DNA of 64,000 nt. Source: Hahellaceae bacterium. Its GTDB lineage: Bacteria; Pseudomonadota; Gammaproteobacteria; Pseudomonadales; Oleiphilaceae. The stretch is taken from positions 4,440 through 68,439 of the forward strand of contig JADGDV010000015.1 of NCBI GenBank assembly GCA_016744695.1, in the 5' to 3' direction. Position numbers and translations under genes: made by a program. Every line of letters begins with the position of its first letter. Position 1 is the first letter of the stretch. The notes below the pieces were generated by a model. It ran no database searches, had not been told where the DNA came from, and saw only the letters and a list, made by a program, of their open reading frames with translations. Positions 46,544 through 56,017 of this stretch are shown here, one piece after another.

Positions 46544-46728
46544 TCAATTTCCTGCAGTAATACTGCATTATTTATAAAACCTGAATAATTTGAAAAACTT
46601 TGTTTTCAGGTGCAGTTGCAAACATTATAGCGGCAAAGTAAGCGACAAGCTCAATAATTCACCAATAAAGGGGTATTTTGTCACTGAAAAACCTTGGTGA
46701 TTAGAAATATGAACCGTATGATGAAACG

Positions 46729-47334
46729 ATGCAGAACAATACCGGACTTTATCTATTACTAGCCTCAGGCTTTTCTCGCCGTTTTGGCAGCCCTAAATTA
46801 TTACACTATTTACCCTCAGGCAGCACTATTGTTAGCACCACAATTAAAGCCTTACAAGCCTCCGACTGTCATTTTGTTGTGGTCATTAGAAAAGATGATG
46901 AGGTCCTCTCTGGCCATATAGGCTCACTAGGTATTGAGGTAATAAAGGTAACTAACGCTCACCAAGGTTTGTCTAGCGTTATTGCTGAGGCGACTTCAAA
47001 AATAAATTTAAAGCAAGCTAGTTGGTTAGGCATTTGTTTAGGCGATATGCCTTTTATAAGCCCCAAAACCTTTACAAGCTTAACCACGCACATATCTTCC
47101 AATACGATTGTACGCCCCCGCTATCTGGGTAAATTTGGGCACCCTGTATTGTTTGGCCGTGAGTATTTTGATGCGTTTAAGGCACTTCAGGGCGATGATG
47201 GAGCAAAGTCAATTATTAAAATGTCACCCAGCGCCTTACGGCCTATTGATGTGGATGACCCAATGATTTTGCATGACATTGACCGGCCAAACGATTTAAC
47301 AGGGCCAGCCGTTCCGCCAACACCTGCGCCATAA
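46729..47334 (+). CDS. mocA: Molybdenum-cofactor cytidylyltransferase (MocA-like)
   Basis: A 201-residue NTP-transferase fold. It has the N-terminal loop LLLASGFSRRFGSPKLLHYL, LGICLGDMPFISPKTF with the metal-binding Asp, RPRYLGKFGHPVLFGREYF and GDDGAKSIIK. MocA makes the cytosine-dinucleotide cofactor required by xanthine-oxidase-family enzymes, which fits the convergent xdhC-iorBA genes. The last 92 bases overlap the 3' end of xdhC on the other strand. Confidence 0.88.
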   Translation: MQNNTGLYLLLASGFSRRFGSPKLLHYLPSGSTIVSTTIKALQASDCHFVVVIRKDDEVLSGHIGSLGIEVIKVTNAHQGLSSVIAEATSKINLKQASWLGICLGDMPFISPKTFTSLTTHISSNTIVRPRYLGKFGHPVLFGREYFDAFKALQGDDGAKSIIKMSPSALRPIDVDDPMILHDIDRPNDLTGPAVPPTPAP

Positions 47335-48283
47335 TCGAAATAGCTATTTCAGCGGGCTTTTTGCTGCCTATATCAAAGCCAATAGGGCCATGTAATTGCT
47401 CTATCTCAGTCGCTGAGCAATCTAACTGAGCCAAGCGTTCACGTCGATCTTTACTGGTACGCAAAGAGCCCATCGCGCCGATATAAAATGCCTCTGTTTT
47501 TAACGCTTCCATCAAGGCCATATCATCAACTCTTGGATCATGCGCTAATGCTAATACGGCACAATAAGGATCTGAAAAACGTGCCCTCACTAAGTCATCG
47601 GGCAAGCATTGAATAACTTCGACCCTTTCTTGTTGAAAGCCCTGCAGGAAGGTTTCTCTTGGCTCACATAGTGTCACGGCAAAATCCACCGTCGTTGCGA
47701 TTTGCGCGACATAGTAAGAGACCTCACCCGCGCCGAGTAGCAACATTTTAAACTGCGGCCCAAAAAACATCGTCACGGAATCAGCCGACACACTGACACC
47801 ACTTGCAACAGTCACAAGCGATGACACACTCATCTGTTTACTGGTCAGAGATACCTCTCGGCCAATACGCTGTCGATTATCGAACGCATCAAGAATAATA
47901 GTGAAATGCTCGATAGCTTCGGTACTTGCCGTTAAATGCTCTACCAATATCGTTAGTTGCCCACCACAAGGCAAGGAGTAACGAACCTGATCATCAGCTG
48001 ATATTGCGTAGTCATAAAGAAAAGGCGTATTAATCGCACCAGAATCGTGAGATGCCGATGACAATTTACGTATTAACGCCTCTTCTATGCAACCACCAGA
48101 CAACGAACCTACAATGCCGTACTCTGGATGGAAAGCGAGTACTGATCCCGCAGGCCTAGGCGAAGAACCCCATGTTTTTACAATCGTGCATAACCATGCA
48201 GACTCTCCTTGCTTAAGCCACTTAGATAAAGCATCAATAACTCGATTTTCAGTACTGGTAACCACTGGCAAGTTTTCGCTCAT
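47243..48283 (-). CDS. xdhC: XdhC/CoxI-family molybdenum hydroxylase maturation factor
   Basis: A 346-residue protein of the XdhC family, which binds and sulfurates the molybdenum cofactor before insertion. The N-terminal domain has IVKTWGSSPRPAGSVLAF and GIVGSLSGGCIEEAL. The C-terminal Rossmann domain has MLLLGAGEVSYYVAQIA, LALAHDPRVDD and FYIGAMGSLRTSKDRRERL. It lies 5 bases after iorB, in the same operon. Confidence 0.92.
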   Translation of the reverse strand: MSENLPVVTSTENRVIDALSKWLKQGESAWLCTIVKTWGSSPRPAGSVLAFHPEYGIVGSLSGGCIEEALIRKLSSASHDSGAINTPFLYDYAISADDQVRYSLPCGGQLTILVEHLTASTEAIEHFTIILDAFDNRQRIGREVSLTSKQMSVSSLVTVASGVSVSADSVTMFFGPQFKMLLLGAGEVSYYVAQIATTVDFAVTLCEPRETFLQGFQQERVEVIQCLPDDLVRARFSDPYCAVLALAHDPRVDDMALMEALKTEAFYIGAMGSLRTSKDRRERLAQLDCSATEIEQLHGPIGFDIGSKKPAEIAISIMAQVLAERLALLNRLAGQCHAKSLGHPHQ

Positions 48284-48288
48284 CCTAA

Positions 48289-50517
48289 TTAAGATACCAA
48301 GCGCAGCGGCAATGATCTCAAGCGCTTACCCGTTGCAGCAAAAAGTGCATTAGCAAGCGCTGGCGCTAACGGAGGTACGCCCGGCTCACCCACACCTGTC
48401 GGACTTTCATCACTATCTACAATGTGCACTTCAATCACTGGCGTTTCGTTCATTCTCAATAAGGCATAGTCATCAAAATTAGATTGTTCAACACGACCAT
48501 TTTTCACACTTATTTCGCCATGAAGGGCTGCAGTAAGCGCAAAAATAATACCCCCTTCCATCTGAGCTTTAACTATATCTGGATTAACCACAGTGCCACA
48601 ATCAATCGCGCAGACGACTCGATGAACCTTAATCGCTCCATTATTCACCGACAATTCGACCACCTGAGCAGCGTAACTTTTAAAGCTTTTGTGCACGGCA
48701 ATCCCACGGAATAACCCTTTAGGTAACGGGGTGTTCCAACCGGCCTTCTCTGCAACTAATTCCAATACATTGAGATGATGCGGATGGTCTTGAAGTAATG
48801 AGCGTCTAAATTGATATGGATCTGCTGAGGTTTCATGGGCAAGCTCATCAATAAAACTCTCAACATAAAATGCATTCTGAGAGTGCCCCACTGAACGCCA
48901 AAAAGAGACTGGCACGCCAATATCTGCATGTGTATGACGCACTTGTAAATTGGGGATACTGTAAGGAACTGTCACAGCCCCTTCAATCGCCGTTTCATCT
49001 TTGGGAACAGCAATACCTTGCATCGCCAAACCAATAGAACCTAACATGCCATACATAAATTTAGGTGACCAAGGATACTGTGCCGGAGCCGCATCACGAA
49101 CATACCAATCAAGTAAATTAGGTGCGACAATCTGGTGATCCCAACCGGTTACTTCACTGGCTTCATTTAAGGTCGCTTTAAACTTGTGATAAGTGGCTGG
49201 ACGATACCAATCATGCTGCGTATCTTCTTCTCGAGACCACATTAACTTAATCGGACGTTTTGCTTGATAAGCAACCGCGGCAGCCTCTTCAATAAAGTCT
49301 TGAGTAAGACGGCGACCAAAACCACCACCAATAGCCGTAACGTGAACATCCACATCACTAGGAGAAAGATCAGTAACACGCGCTACTGCTATACGTGCAA
49401 GATCAGGCGCTTGAGTCGGCGCCCAAACCTGTGCCTTTTCTTCACTCACTTCAACTACGCAATTCATAGGCTCTAAGGTGGCATGTGCAAGAAAAGGCGT
49501 TTGGTACTCAACTTCAATCACTCGTGAAGCCGTATCAATGGCATCATTAAAGTCGCCCTCTTCTCGTACCTGCTTGCCCTCATCATCAATAGCCGCTTGT
49601 TTAAACGTGTTAAACATATCATCTGAAGATAGTGTCGCCAGAGCACCTTCATCCCACTCTATTTCAAGCATATTTTGCGCCTTCCTGGCTTGCCAATATT
49701 GCTCAGCCACGATAGCGATGCCGTTATATATTTCAAATACGCCAATGACACCTTTAGCTTGAAGTGCCTGGCTTGCATCAAACTGTTTTACTTTTCCTCC
49801 CAACACAGGGCAACGACTAACAACGGCATAAGCCATACCCTCAATTTCAGTATCAATACCATAAGCCGTGCTGCCATTCACTTTGCCTGATATATCCAAT
49901 CGCTTATTTTGTTTACCGATAAAACGAAATTCAGACGCGGGCTTTAGTTTCGGCTTAGCAGGCACTGATTGTGACGCCGCTAATAGAGCTAGTTCTCCAT
50001 AACTAAGCTGCTTATCTCCGTCCCTCAGAATGACTTTGCCATTTTTAGCCTGACATTGATCTAACGGCACGTTATAAACTTCTGCAGCGGCAGCGACTAG
50101 CATTTCTCTGGCTGAAGCGCCGGCTTCTCTTATTTGCACCCAGCTTGACGATAAACTGTTACTGCCACCTGTCATTTGTAGACCGTAGTCAGGGTTTCGA
50201 TAAACGTTAGCAACCGGGGCATATTTAACTAAAATGGTTCTGGGTTCAACGTCTAGCTCTTCAGCTAATAGTGTGGTTAAACCAGTGGTTGTACCTTGCC
50301 CCATTTCAATGCGATCAAGGGTAAATATAACCTTCGATGTATCGGTTATTTCAAGCCATGCATTAGCTGTCCAGGTATGATCTTCAGAAACACCACTATC
50401 ACCAAAAGTTGCGCAGCCCGGTAAGAAAACACCTAGAGAAAAACCACCTGTCGCCGTCGCAGAGGCTTTTAAAAATTGACGGCGTGATACATTAATTTTA
50501 CTTGTTTGATTCGTCAT
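48289..50517 (-). CDS. iorB: Molybdopterin-binding subunit of an aldehyde/isoquinoline oxidoreductase (IorB-like)
   Basis: A ~742-residue catalytic subunit of the xanthine-oxidase family. It begins with a twin-arginine signal (SRRQFLK) followed by LPGC, so it is exported folded and may be anchored. Landmarks are GQGTTTGLTTLLAEELDV, TGGSNSLSSSW, GGGFGRRLTQDF, FWRSVGHSQNAFYVESF and GVGEPGVPPLAPALANA with the catalytic Glu. I choose the ATG at 50517, with GGGAG upstream, over the GTG at 50535. There is no FAD subunit, so electrons probably pass through the small FeS subunit to cytochromes. The substrate is unknown. Confidence 0.92.
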   Translation of the reverse strand: MTNQTSKINVSRRQFLKASATATGGFSLGVFLPGCATFGDSGVSEDHTWTANAWLEITDTSKVIFTLDRIEMGQGTTTGLTTLLAEELDVEPRTILVKYAPVANVYRNPDYGLQMTGGSNSLSSSWVQIREAGASAREMLVAAAAEVYNVPLDQCQAKNGKVILRDGDKQLSYGELALLAASQSVPAKPKLKPASEFRFIGKQNKRLDISGKVNGSTAYGIDTEIEGMAYAVVSRCPVLGGKVKQFDASQALQAKGVIGVFEIYNGIAIVAEQYWQARKAQNMLEIEWDEGALATLSSDDMFNTFKQAAIDDEGKQVREEGDFNDAIDTASRVIEVEYQTPFLAHATLEPMNCVVEVSEEKAQVWAPTQAPDLARIAVARVTDLSPSDVDVHVTAIGGGFGRRLTQDFIEEAAAVAYQAKRPIKLMWSREEDTQHDWYRPATYHKFKATLNEASEVTGWDHQIVAPNLLDWYVRDAAPAQYPWSPKFMYGMLGSIGLAMQGIAVPKDETAIEGAVTVPYSIPNLQVRHTHADIGVPVSFWRSVGHSQNAFYVESFIDELAHETSADPYQFRRSLLQDHPHHLNVLELVAEKAGWNTPLPKGLFRGIAVHKSFKSYAAQVVELSVNNGAIKVHRVVCAIDCGTVVNPDIVKAQMEGGIIFALTAALHGEISVKNGRVEQSNFDDYALLRMNETPVIEVHIVDSDESPTGVGEPGVPPLAPALANALFAATGKRLRSLPLRLVS

Positions 50518-50531
50518 AATAAGCTCCCGCC

Positions 50532-50993
50532 TCACCCTTTATTAATGTTATCAGCGGCATGATGGATAGCGGCCTTGATTCTTGGGTATGTACCACAACG
50601 ACAGGCATTCCCAGACATTGCGTTATCGATATCAGCATCGGTTGGCTTAGGGTTGTCAGCAATCAGTGCACTGGCAGACATCAACTGACCCGACTGACAG
50701 TAACCACACTGCGGTACATTTAACTCAACCCAACTATCCTGCAATGGATGCGGGCTTTCTTCAGAGCCGATACCTTCAATAGTGGTTATGTTTTGACCCT
50801 CAACTGCACTCACAGGCGTAATGCATGAGCGAATAGGCGTGCCATTAAGGTGAACGGTACAAGCGCCGCAAAGCCCTTTTCCACAGCCAAATTTTGTACC
50901 TTTAAGTTTAAGCTCATCTCTAATGACCCATAAAAGAGGCGTATCCGGCTCAAACTCAATTAATCGCTCCACATCATTTACCGCAATTTTCAT
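50532..50993 (-). CDS. iorA: [2Fe-2S] subunit of the molybdenum hydroxylase (IorA-like)
   Basis: A 153-residue protein with two [2Fe-2S] clusters. The plant-ferredoxin-type cluster is in GCGKGLCGACTVHLNG with a fourth Cys in IRSCITP, and the helical cluster is in CGYCQSGQ and ACRCGTYPRI. It is the first gene of the iorA-iorB-xdhC series. There is no signal peptide; it is probably carried out with IorB. Confidence 0.95.
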   Translation of the reverse strand: MKIAVNDVERLIEFEPDTPLLWVIRDELKLKGTKFGCGKGLCGACTVHLNGTPIRSCITPVSAVEGQNITTIEGIGSEESPHPLQDSWVELNVPQCGYCQSGQLMSASALIADNPKPTDADIDNAMSGNACRCGTYPRIKAAIHHAADNINKG

Positions 50994-51177
50994 ACTCAGC
51001 CTCTTAAATGCTCATCAAAGAATTATCAAATTTTAAAAATATCATATGTGACCCGCGGTCATTATTGCAAGTGCTTTATGCATCAAACACTACGGCTCTT
51101 GTAAACACTGAACTTACAATCCATACTTTATCAATAACAAAAAATACTGAAGTTCTACAAGCAACTTCATTCAAACA

Positions 51178-53487
51178 ATGGTCGCTTTAATGTTTCGATT
51201 TTTAACTATTCGCAAATCCATTAGCCTGATGCTGGTTGCCCTCTTCCTTCTTATCAGCGCAGGCGTTACCACATACCTTGTTTACGATAAATACTTATCT
51301 AATAAGCAAGAGTTAATAGACAATACTATCTGGCAGGCTCGCACAGGGGTCCAACAACAATTTGCTATCTATTATCGAGATACTGACGTTTTAGAATCGT
51401 TACTAGAACAGTTTTTACAAAACCAGATCATTCAGTACACTGCAGTTTATGATCGTTTGGGTAACTTGATTATTGCCCTTCACAAAGATGGGGAGACAAA
51501 CTCCAACGCTCAGAACTCCACACAGCTTACCTCCAACCAATCAGCATTAGATGTAACTCAGACTGAACGTGATAACACTTCAGGTGAAGGTCGAATTCTA
51601 GAACTATCTATTCCAATCTACTCTTTCGTTAACCCCAATACTGAAAATATTAGCCGTGAAAATTTCGGTCAGGCACTGGCTACAGCCGCCAACCAAAGCT
51701 CTCAACATGTTATGGGCTATTATGTCTTTGCCATCAACCTTCAACAACTCCACAAAAACGTTGTTGGATACGCAGGAAAAGTAGGCGCTATTTGCTTTGC
51801 CTTACTTCTTGTATTTATATACCTGACGCTAATGATTACCCGACGTATTACAGCGCCATTAGCCAACCTTGCTCAACTGGCCGATGATATATCTGACGGA
51901 AAATTAGACCAAACATTCCATACCAAGGGCGCAGGTGAGGCACGCCAGATAGCCTCTATGCTGAACCTTGTGCTTTCTGATTTGAGCTCACATAAAGCTA
52001 AAATGGATGTAGAAAGTCATCTACTCAACATGAAGGTCAATGAGCGGACAGAGCAGTTATCGCGTCGTAATAAGGAACTGAACCAAGCCGTTAAACAAGT
52101 TACCCAAGCTAAAGATCGTATGCGTCAATTGGCCTACTATGACAGCCTCACGTCATTACCTAATCGCCAATTATTTACAGAACAGCTAGAACTACTGCTA
52201 AAAATTTCAAAACGCGACGATTCCATCCTAGCTCTATTATTTTTAGACTTGGATAATTTCAAACGTATCAACGACTCTCTAGGGCATACAGCCGGAGATA
52301 TGCTCTTGCGTGAAGTGGGCGCCAGACTATCAAGCTGCATTAGAGAAAGTGATCTCATATCGCAATATTTCGACCCAGAATCAAAAATTGATGTCTCTCG
52401 ACTAGGGGGAGATGAATTTACCGTTGTTCTCTACAAGCTTGAAGAACCTAAAATAGCGGGAGTCGTGGCTGAACGTCTTTTAGAATCACTACAAACCCCC
52501 ATGCTTATTGATGGCCATGAGATTGTTATCACGCCTAGCATAGGTATCGCTATTGCGCCTCAGGACGCAGGTACAGTAGAAGATTTACTTAAACGTGCTG
52601 ATACCGCCATGTACCATGCAAAAAGCACCGGGAAAAATAGCTATAGTTTTTACTCCAGTGCAATGAAAGGTACTTCTGTAGGACGCCTAAAATTGGAGGC
52701 TGATTTACGACGCGCAGTAGAGCGTGAAGAAATGGTTCTTCACTACCAACCTCAAGTAAATATCGAAACGGGTGAAATCAGCGGAGCCGAAGCGTTAATT
52801 CGATGGAACCACCCTGAGCATGGATTAGTGCCACCCGCACGTTTCATTCCTCTAGCGGAAGAAATGGGGCTCATTGTTCAATTGGGCGCATGGACACTGC
52901 TCGAAGCCTGTCGTCAATGTAAGTCCTTTCATGATCAAGGACTGAAAATACAAAAAATGGCCGTTAATGTTTCTAGCCTTCAATTTAATTCCGCCTTCAT
53001 AGAGTTAGTCAAACAGGTATTAATTGAGACCCAACTAGAACCTCATTTACTTGAGCTAGAGCTGACTGAAGGGGTCATCATGAGTAATGCAAAGTCATCG
53101 ATTGAATCCTTGCATGAACTCAAAAAACTAGGCTGCACTCTCTCTGTAGATGACTTTGGTACCGGGTACTCTTCACTGAGCTACCTCAGCCGGTTTCCAC
53201 TGGATGAATTAAAAATAGACCGCAGCTTTGTGATTGACTATGACAAGAGTGACAATAATGCACACTTAGTGAGTGCCATTATCGCCATGGGGAAAGGTCT
53301 CAACTTACGCATGGTGGCTGAAGGAGTGGACGACGTGAAACAATTCCAATTTCTTCGCCAACAAGGTATCCAAATTATACAGGGTTACCTATTCAGTAAA
53401 CCCGTTCCAGGCGATGATTTTTCCAAACTGCTTACGACTGAAGCGCCCTATCAAGATCAAATCAATAAGATGATATCATCCAAGTAA
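51178..53487 (+). CDS. Membrane GGDEF/EAL c-di-GMP enzyme
   Basis: A 769-residue protein: two membrane helices (about 15-35 and 205-225) around a ~170-residue periplasmic sensor, a HAMP domain, a coiled coil, then GGDEF and EAL domains. GGDEF (410-414) is intact in RLGGDEFTVVLYKL, after an unusual ~10-residue insertion (SQYFDPESKI). The EAL domain has EAL (538-540), AVNVSSLQF, LELTEGVIM, DDFGTGYSSLSYL, KIDRSF and AEGVDD. Both activities could be functional. The ATG at 51190 is an alternative start; neither has a clear ribosome site. Confidence 0.92.
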   Translation: MVALMFRFLTIRKSISLMLVALFLLISAGVTTYLVYDKYLSNKQELIDNTIWQARTGVQQQFAIYYRDTDVLESLLEQFLQNQIIQYTAVYDRLGNLIIALHKDGETNSNAQNSTQLTSNQSALDVTQTERDNTSGEGRILELSIPIYSFVNPNTENISRENFGQALATAANQSSQHVMGYYVFAINLQQLHKNVVGYAGKVGAICFALLLVFIYLTLMITRRITAPLANLAQLADDISDGKLDQTFHTKGAGEARQIASMLNLVLSDLSSHKAKMDVESHLLNMKVNERTEQLSRRNKELNQAVKQVTQAKDRMRQLAYYDSLTSLPNRQLFTEQLELLLKISKRDDSILALLFLDLDNFKRINDSLGHTAGDMLLREVGARLSSCIRESDLISQYFDPESKIDVSRLGGDEFTVVLYKLEEPKIAGVVAERLLESLQTPMLIDGHEIVITPSIGIAIAPQDAGTVEDLLKRADTAMYHAKSTGKNSYSFYSSAMKGTSVGRLKLEADLRRAVEREEMVLHYQPQVNIETGEISGAEALIRWNHPEHGLVPPARFIPLAEEMGLIVQLGAWTLLEACRQCKSFHDQGLKIQKMAVNVSSLQFNSAFIELVKQVLIETQLEPHLLELELTEGVIMSNAKSSIESLHELKKLGCTLSVDDFGTGYSSLSYLSRFPLDELKIDRSFVIDYDKSDNNAHLVSAIIAMGKGLNLRMVAEGVDDVKQFQFLRQQGIQIIQGYLFSKPVPGDDFSKLLTTEAPYQDQINKMISSK

Positions 53488-53513
53488 TGCTCCACTACAT
53501 AACGACCAGGCCT

Positions 53514-54095
53514 TCAACTAGCCACTGCAAAAGGACGAATCCCAGTCAACGCTTCATGAATATATAAAACAAATACCACGTAAAAAACAATACCTAGCAC
53601 AATAATCATCACATCATTAATACTCGATTGCTTTAACCCTGGCAAAGGCCGAGGTGAACGTTTTTTCATAGAGATGCGATCTACTACCGCCCACACTAAA
53701 AAAGACCCAAAAAGTAAAACATCAGATAACATGCCATTCACAAGAAGGTGACTTACAGCCCACAGCTTTACAGCAATGAGCTGAGGGTGTTTTGTTATTG
53801 TAGTTATTTTACCGGGAAAGTAAGGCGCAAGAAAAAGTATAAAAACAGGTAGCATTAATAAAGCGCTAAGGTGACGAAGCCCGTTAGGTGTGTCATAAAG
53901 TAAAGTAGGGTTTAGTTTAAGTGCCGCATATCCTTGCGCGATAAAAACAACACCCGCAATAGAAATAACACTATAAAATGCCTTCCAGCCATATTCACTC
54001 TTTGCTGCAAGCTTGTTACGCAAAGGTAACGCAAAAATCGATATACAGTGAATACCGAAAAACAGAAAAATACCTAGAAGCAGGAGCCCCATCAT
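53514..54095 (-). CDS. NnrU-family membrane protein
   Basis: A 193-residue protein with about six hydrophobic segments. It has the family landmarks ALPLRNKL near residue 23, GLRHLSALLMLPVFILF, and ITTITKHPQLIAVKLWAVSHLLVNG, which carries conserved His residues. NnrU is associated with nitric-oxide and nitrite metabolism in some bacteria and is homologous to an isomerase of carotenoid synthesis. No denitrification gene is nearby. Confidence 0.82.
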   Translation of the reverse strand: MMGLLLLGIFLFFGIHCISIFALPLRNKLAAKSEYGWKAFYSVISIAGVVFIAQGYAALKLNPTLLYDTPNGLRHLSALLMLPVFILFLAPYFPGKITTITKHPQLIAVKLWAVSHLLVNGMLSDVLLFGSFLVWAVVDRISMKKRSPRPLPGLKQSSINDVMIIVLGIVFYVVFVLYIHEALTGIRPFAVAS

Positions 54096-54259
54096 TTCAT
54101 TCCTTATTTTGAATTATAAAAATTAATACACGCACAGCCATCCGTAATACTTATCGTTACTATTTAGAACAGTATTTAAATTAGATTATTTGAAATAGTA
54201 ATTATAATGTTTTATTAAACATCCTGCTTTTATAAAATTAAAGAATAAGGAATTATATA

Positions 54260-55882
54260 TTGTTCAGTAATCTTCGCGTTAAACACAAACTTTGGCTACT
54301 GTTGTCTGTCGCCATGACGGGCATATTAATTCTGCAAACTGTTGCTCGCCTAGGTGAATACCAGCACCTAATGGAAAGTCGAGAAAAAGAAATTAAACAC
54401 TTAGTTGAAAGCGTATCAGCGTTGACTAATCACTACTATGAGTTGAGTAGCTCTCTAGGAGAAGATGAGGCAAAAAAGCAAGCCTTAGAGGCTATTAGTA
54501 AGCTTAGATATGATAGTGAAAAAGGCTACTTTTGGATAAATGATTTCAATGCCGTTATTGTAATGCACCCAATAAAACCGGCATTGAATGGTAAAGACAT
54601 GTCGGGCTTTGAAGACCCTAAAGGGACACAGTTATTTAAAGAGTTTGTAAACATAGTAAAAGAATCCAATGAAGGCTACGTCAATTATTATTGGGATATG
54701 CCCGGTCAAAATGAGCCCATGCCTAAATCATCTTATGTGAAAGGTTTTGAACCTTGGAACTGGATTATTGGTACAGGTATTTATATTAATGATATTGAAG
54801 ATGTTTTTTGGAGTAGTACACAAAAAAGTATCTTCGCCTTATTAATTATCACAATAATCGTCAGTTTTTTTGCCCATTTCGTAACGATTAATATTGTAAG
54901 CCCCCTCCATGCTCTCGTGCGTACCATGAAAAAAGCAGCCACTGGTGACCTAACCGTTACCATAGATCCAAGCCCACGCAAAGATGAGCTAGGGGATCTC
55001 AACAACTCTTTTATTCTCATGCAGGACTCATTCAAAAAACTAATAAACCACAGCCATGACAGCTCAAATCAATTATCCGAACTTTCCGAAACTATGGCAG
55101 TCATTACAACTCAAACTTCTGAAGGGGTTAATCAGCAGCATATAGAAACGGAGTTGCTTGCATCAGCCATCGAAGAGTTAGCAACAACCATACAGGAAGT
55201 AGCCCAAAATGCAGCAGAGACATCCAGCCTAACGACAGAGAGTAATGAACAGATTAATTTGGGCAACGAAATGATGACGAACACCATTGAGGCCATTGAT
55301 AAAGTATCACAAGATGTGAATCAGGCCAGCAATGTCATCAGCCAACTTGAAGTGAATATCAAGCAAATTGATAGCATTCTGAATGTTATTCGTAATATAT
55401 CAGAACAAACCAACCTACTCGCCTTAAATGCAGCAATAGAAGCCGCTCGGGCTGGGGAGTCAGGTCGAGGGTTTGCAGTCGTTGCAGATGAAGTACGATC
55501 TTTAGCTCAAAGAACACATGAGTCAACAGAAGAAATACAGACCATGACAGAGAGCCTTCAAGCAGCAGCCTTCGACGCGGTTAAGGTGATGCAAGATAGT
55601 AAAGAACATTCCTCAGCCTGCGTAGAAAACGCAAAAACAACGGGAGAATGCTTAATGCTGGCAGGTGAGAAAGTCAGTGAGGTCAGCAACCGAAATACAC
55701 AAATTGCTTCGACTGTTGAACAACAAGGCATTGTTGCTAATGAAGTCAGTCACAACGTGCTTTCTATTAAAGAAGTAGCCCATGAAACGCACAATGGCTC
55801 TCAGGCCCTAGCAGATAGAAGCCAACAACTTAAAAATCTAACAACAGAAACTCATAATCTGTTATCTAAATTCAAAGTATAA
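54260..55882 (+). CDS. Methyl-accepting chemotaxis protein with single Cache sensor
   Basis: A 540-residue chemoreceptor. An N-terminal helix is followed by a periplasmic single-Cache_2 domain ([28 protein letters not shown] ... [17 protein letters not shown]), a second helix, a HAMP domain and the signalling domain with the conserved tip [19 protein letters not shown]. Cache_2 sensors bind small carboxylic or related molecules. The frame starts with TTG, with AAGGA about eight bases upstream and no closer ATG before the first membrane helix. No other chemotaxis genes lie nearby. Confidence 0.93.
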   Translation: MFSNLRVKHKLWLLLSVAMTGILILQTVARLGEYQHLMESREKEIKHLVESVSALTNHYYELSSSLGEDEAKKQALEAISKLRYDSEKGYFWINDFNAVIVMHPIKPALNGKDMSGFEDPKGTQLFKEFVNIVKESNEGYVNYYWDMPGQNEPMPKSSYVKGFEPWNWIIGTGIYINDIEDVFWSSTQKSIFALLIITIIVSFFAHFVTINIVSPLHALVRTMKKAATGDLTVTIDPSPRKDELGDLNNSFILMQDSFKKLINHSHDSSNQLSELSETMAVITTQTSEGVNQQHIETELLASAIEELATTIQEVAQNAAETSSLTTESNEQINLGNEMMTNTIEAIDKVSQDVNQASNVISQLEVNIKQIDSILNVIRNISEQTNLLALNAAIEAARAGESGRGFAVVADEVRSLAQRTHESTEEIQTMTESLQAAAFDAVKVMQDSKEHSSACVENAKTTGECLMLAGEKVSEVSNRNTQIASTVEQQGIVANEVSHNVLSIKEVAHETHNGSQALADRSQQLKNLTTETHNLLSKFKV

Positions 55883-55957
55883 ACGTTCCAAGACTTATTG
55901 CGGGTCTTAACCTTATAGAGCCAGAGATTGGCTTGTTACGGATATACTTAATTTCAA

Positions 55958-55986
55958 GTTCGCCTCAGCTACCCGCCAAGGCGAAC
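55958..55986. terminator. Hairpin between convergent chemoreceptor and acyl-CoA dehydrogenase genes
   Basis: GTTCGCCT (55958-55965) pairs exactly with AGGCGAAC (55979-55986). There is no T-run on either side, so terminator function is uncertain. Confidence 0.4.
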
Positions 55987-56017
55987 GCTCTAATGAGCAA
56001 AATAGTGACTATTTATA

